A stretch of DNA of 43,369 bases, from NCBI GenBank assembly GCA_002400885.1, contig NVRM01000011.1, forward strand, positions 1 to 43,369, read 5' to 3'. This document shows, one piece after another, positions 43,063-43,369 of the stretch (the stretch's first letter is position 1; the number at the start of each line of letters is the position of its first letter). Source of the DNA: Flavobacteriaceae bacterium. Its GTDB lineage: Bacteria > Bacteroidota > Bacteroidia > Flavobacteriales > Flavobacteriaceae. Below the pieces are notes generated by a model. It worked only from the letters and a program-made list of their open reading frames with translations. It ran no database searches and was not told the origin of the DNA. A program made the translations under genes and the position numbers.

Positions 43063-43110
43063 AAAAAAAGAGTAATTGAATGTAGAAATACGGTCAATTA
43101 CTCTTTTTTT
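43063..43110. terminator. Bidirectional terminator, 17-bp perfect stem
   Basis: The 17 bases at 43063-43079 are the reverse complement of 43094-43110, with A and T ends. It lies 43 bases past the M1 peptidase stop and 14 bases beyond the end of the minus-strand ORF at 43125. Confidence 0.9.
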
Positions 43111-43124
43111 ATTGACATAAAATA

Positions 43125-43340
43125 TCAATAAGAACACCCTTTTACAGTACTCAAGGCTTCCTTTTTAGGATTCAGAAAGGGCATACTTCTTTTTATTTTT
43201 TGAGGTAAGAGAAGCTCTGTGGAAGTACTATCATTGACGTAATTTAATTGCACATCGTCGTCACTTCGAGGGGGGTAGTTTTTCAAGAAAAAACAAGTGG
43301 CAGTGATGACGTTTAGAGTACTGCTAAAGGTCTTGAAAAT
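43125..43340 (-). CDS. Possible small exported protein lacking a standard start codon
   Basis: A 71-codon open frame between an in-frame TAG (43353-43355) and a TGA (43125-43127). It reads like protein: a hydrophobic front (IFKTFSSTLNVITATCFFLK), then YPPRSDDDVQLNYVND and a basic end with MPFLNPKKEALSTVKGCSY. There is no ATG, GTG or TTG before the hydrophobic part; an ATT at 43338-43340 is the best candidate. It could be a gene with a rare start, a 5'-damaged pseudogene, or chance. A bidirectional terminator close after it supports a real transcript end. No family recognised. Confidence 0.35.
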   Translation of the reverse strand: MFKTFSSTLNVITATCFFLKNYPPRSDDDVQLNYVNDSTSTELLLPQKIKRSMPFLNPKKEALSTVKGCSY

Positions 43341-43369
43341 ACAAACTCTGTACTATTGATAATTTCAAA

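Overview
The window looks like a piece of a Flavobacteriaceae (Bacteroidota) chromosome, probably marine. Reasons: very A/T-rich intergenic DNA; start codons without Shine-Dalgarno sequences but with Bacteroidota-type TAnnTTTG promoter elements (lysC, rpiB, gltX, folB, tRNA-Cys, M1 peptidase); and lineage-typical genes (DUF4175, DUF6909, DUF2807, a PNGase F-related protein with a GLPGLI-like front half, Bacteroidota-form YbeY). There is no sign of phage, plasmid, IS or CRISPR.

Layout. 1-4.7 kb: purD, a DUF6909-type protein and aspartokinase, all on the minus strand. 4.9-7.2 kb: an ACT-domain putative regulator divergent from aspartokinase, a lipoprotein and a DMT transporter. 7.2-8.4 kb: a non-coding stretch with several hairpins. 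8.4-15 kb: methyltransferase, mnmG, ybeY and a large DUF4175 membrane protein, with four parS-like 16-mers around mnmG. 15.1-18.8 kb: a secreted protein, then recA, an ElaA-type acetyltransferase, a CDF metal transporter and rpiB. 18.8-20.8 kb: two kb of A/T-rich DNA with DnaA boxes beside an (AT)n tract, the best candidate for the chromosomal replication origin. 20.0-22.7 kb: a six-TM protein of unknown function between two diverged direct repeats of about 430 bp; the right copy holds an intact 52-residue membrane ORF missed by length cut-offs, the left copy a decayed version. 22.7-31 kb: YegS-type lipid kinase, RNase R, DUF2807 protein, GyrI-like protein, PNGase F-related protein, TatA, an SPFH protein followed by an in-frame YbjQ-like gene remnant, and a small membrane protein. 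31-35 kb: MATE transporter and gltX. 35-37.5 kb: a four-gene signalling cluster ending in a NarL-type kinase/regulator pair. 37.8-43.4 kb: folB, tRNA-Cys, MBL-fold hydrolase, S8 protease, M1 peptidase and a possible truncated ORF at the edge.

How it fits together. Genes left of about 18.8 kb lie mostly on the minus strand and genes right of about 20.8 kb mostly on the plus strand. The few lines I counted by hand are C-rich on the left and G-rich on the right. With the DnaA boxes and the nearby parS cluster this is the architecture of an origin/centromere region: replication starts near 19 kb and ParB would load 8-11 kb to the left. The perfect DnaA box nearest rpiB lies inside the predicted rpiB promoter. 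The remaining genes are mainly housekeeping (purine and folate synthesis, tRNA charging and modification, recombination, RNA decay) with envelope and secreted functions mixed in.
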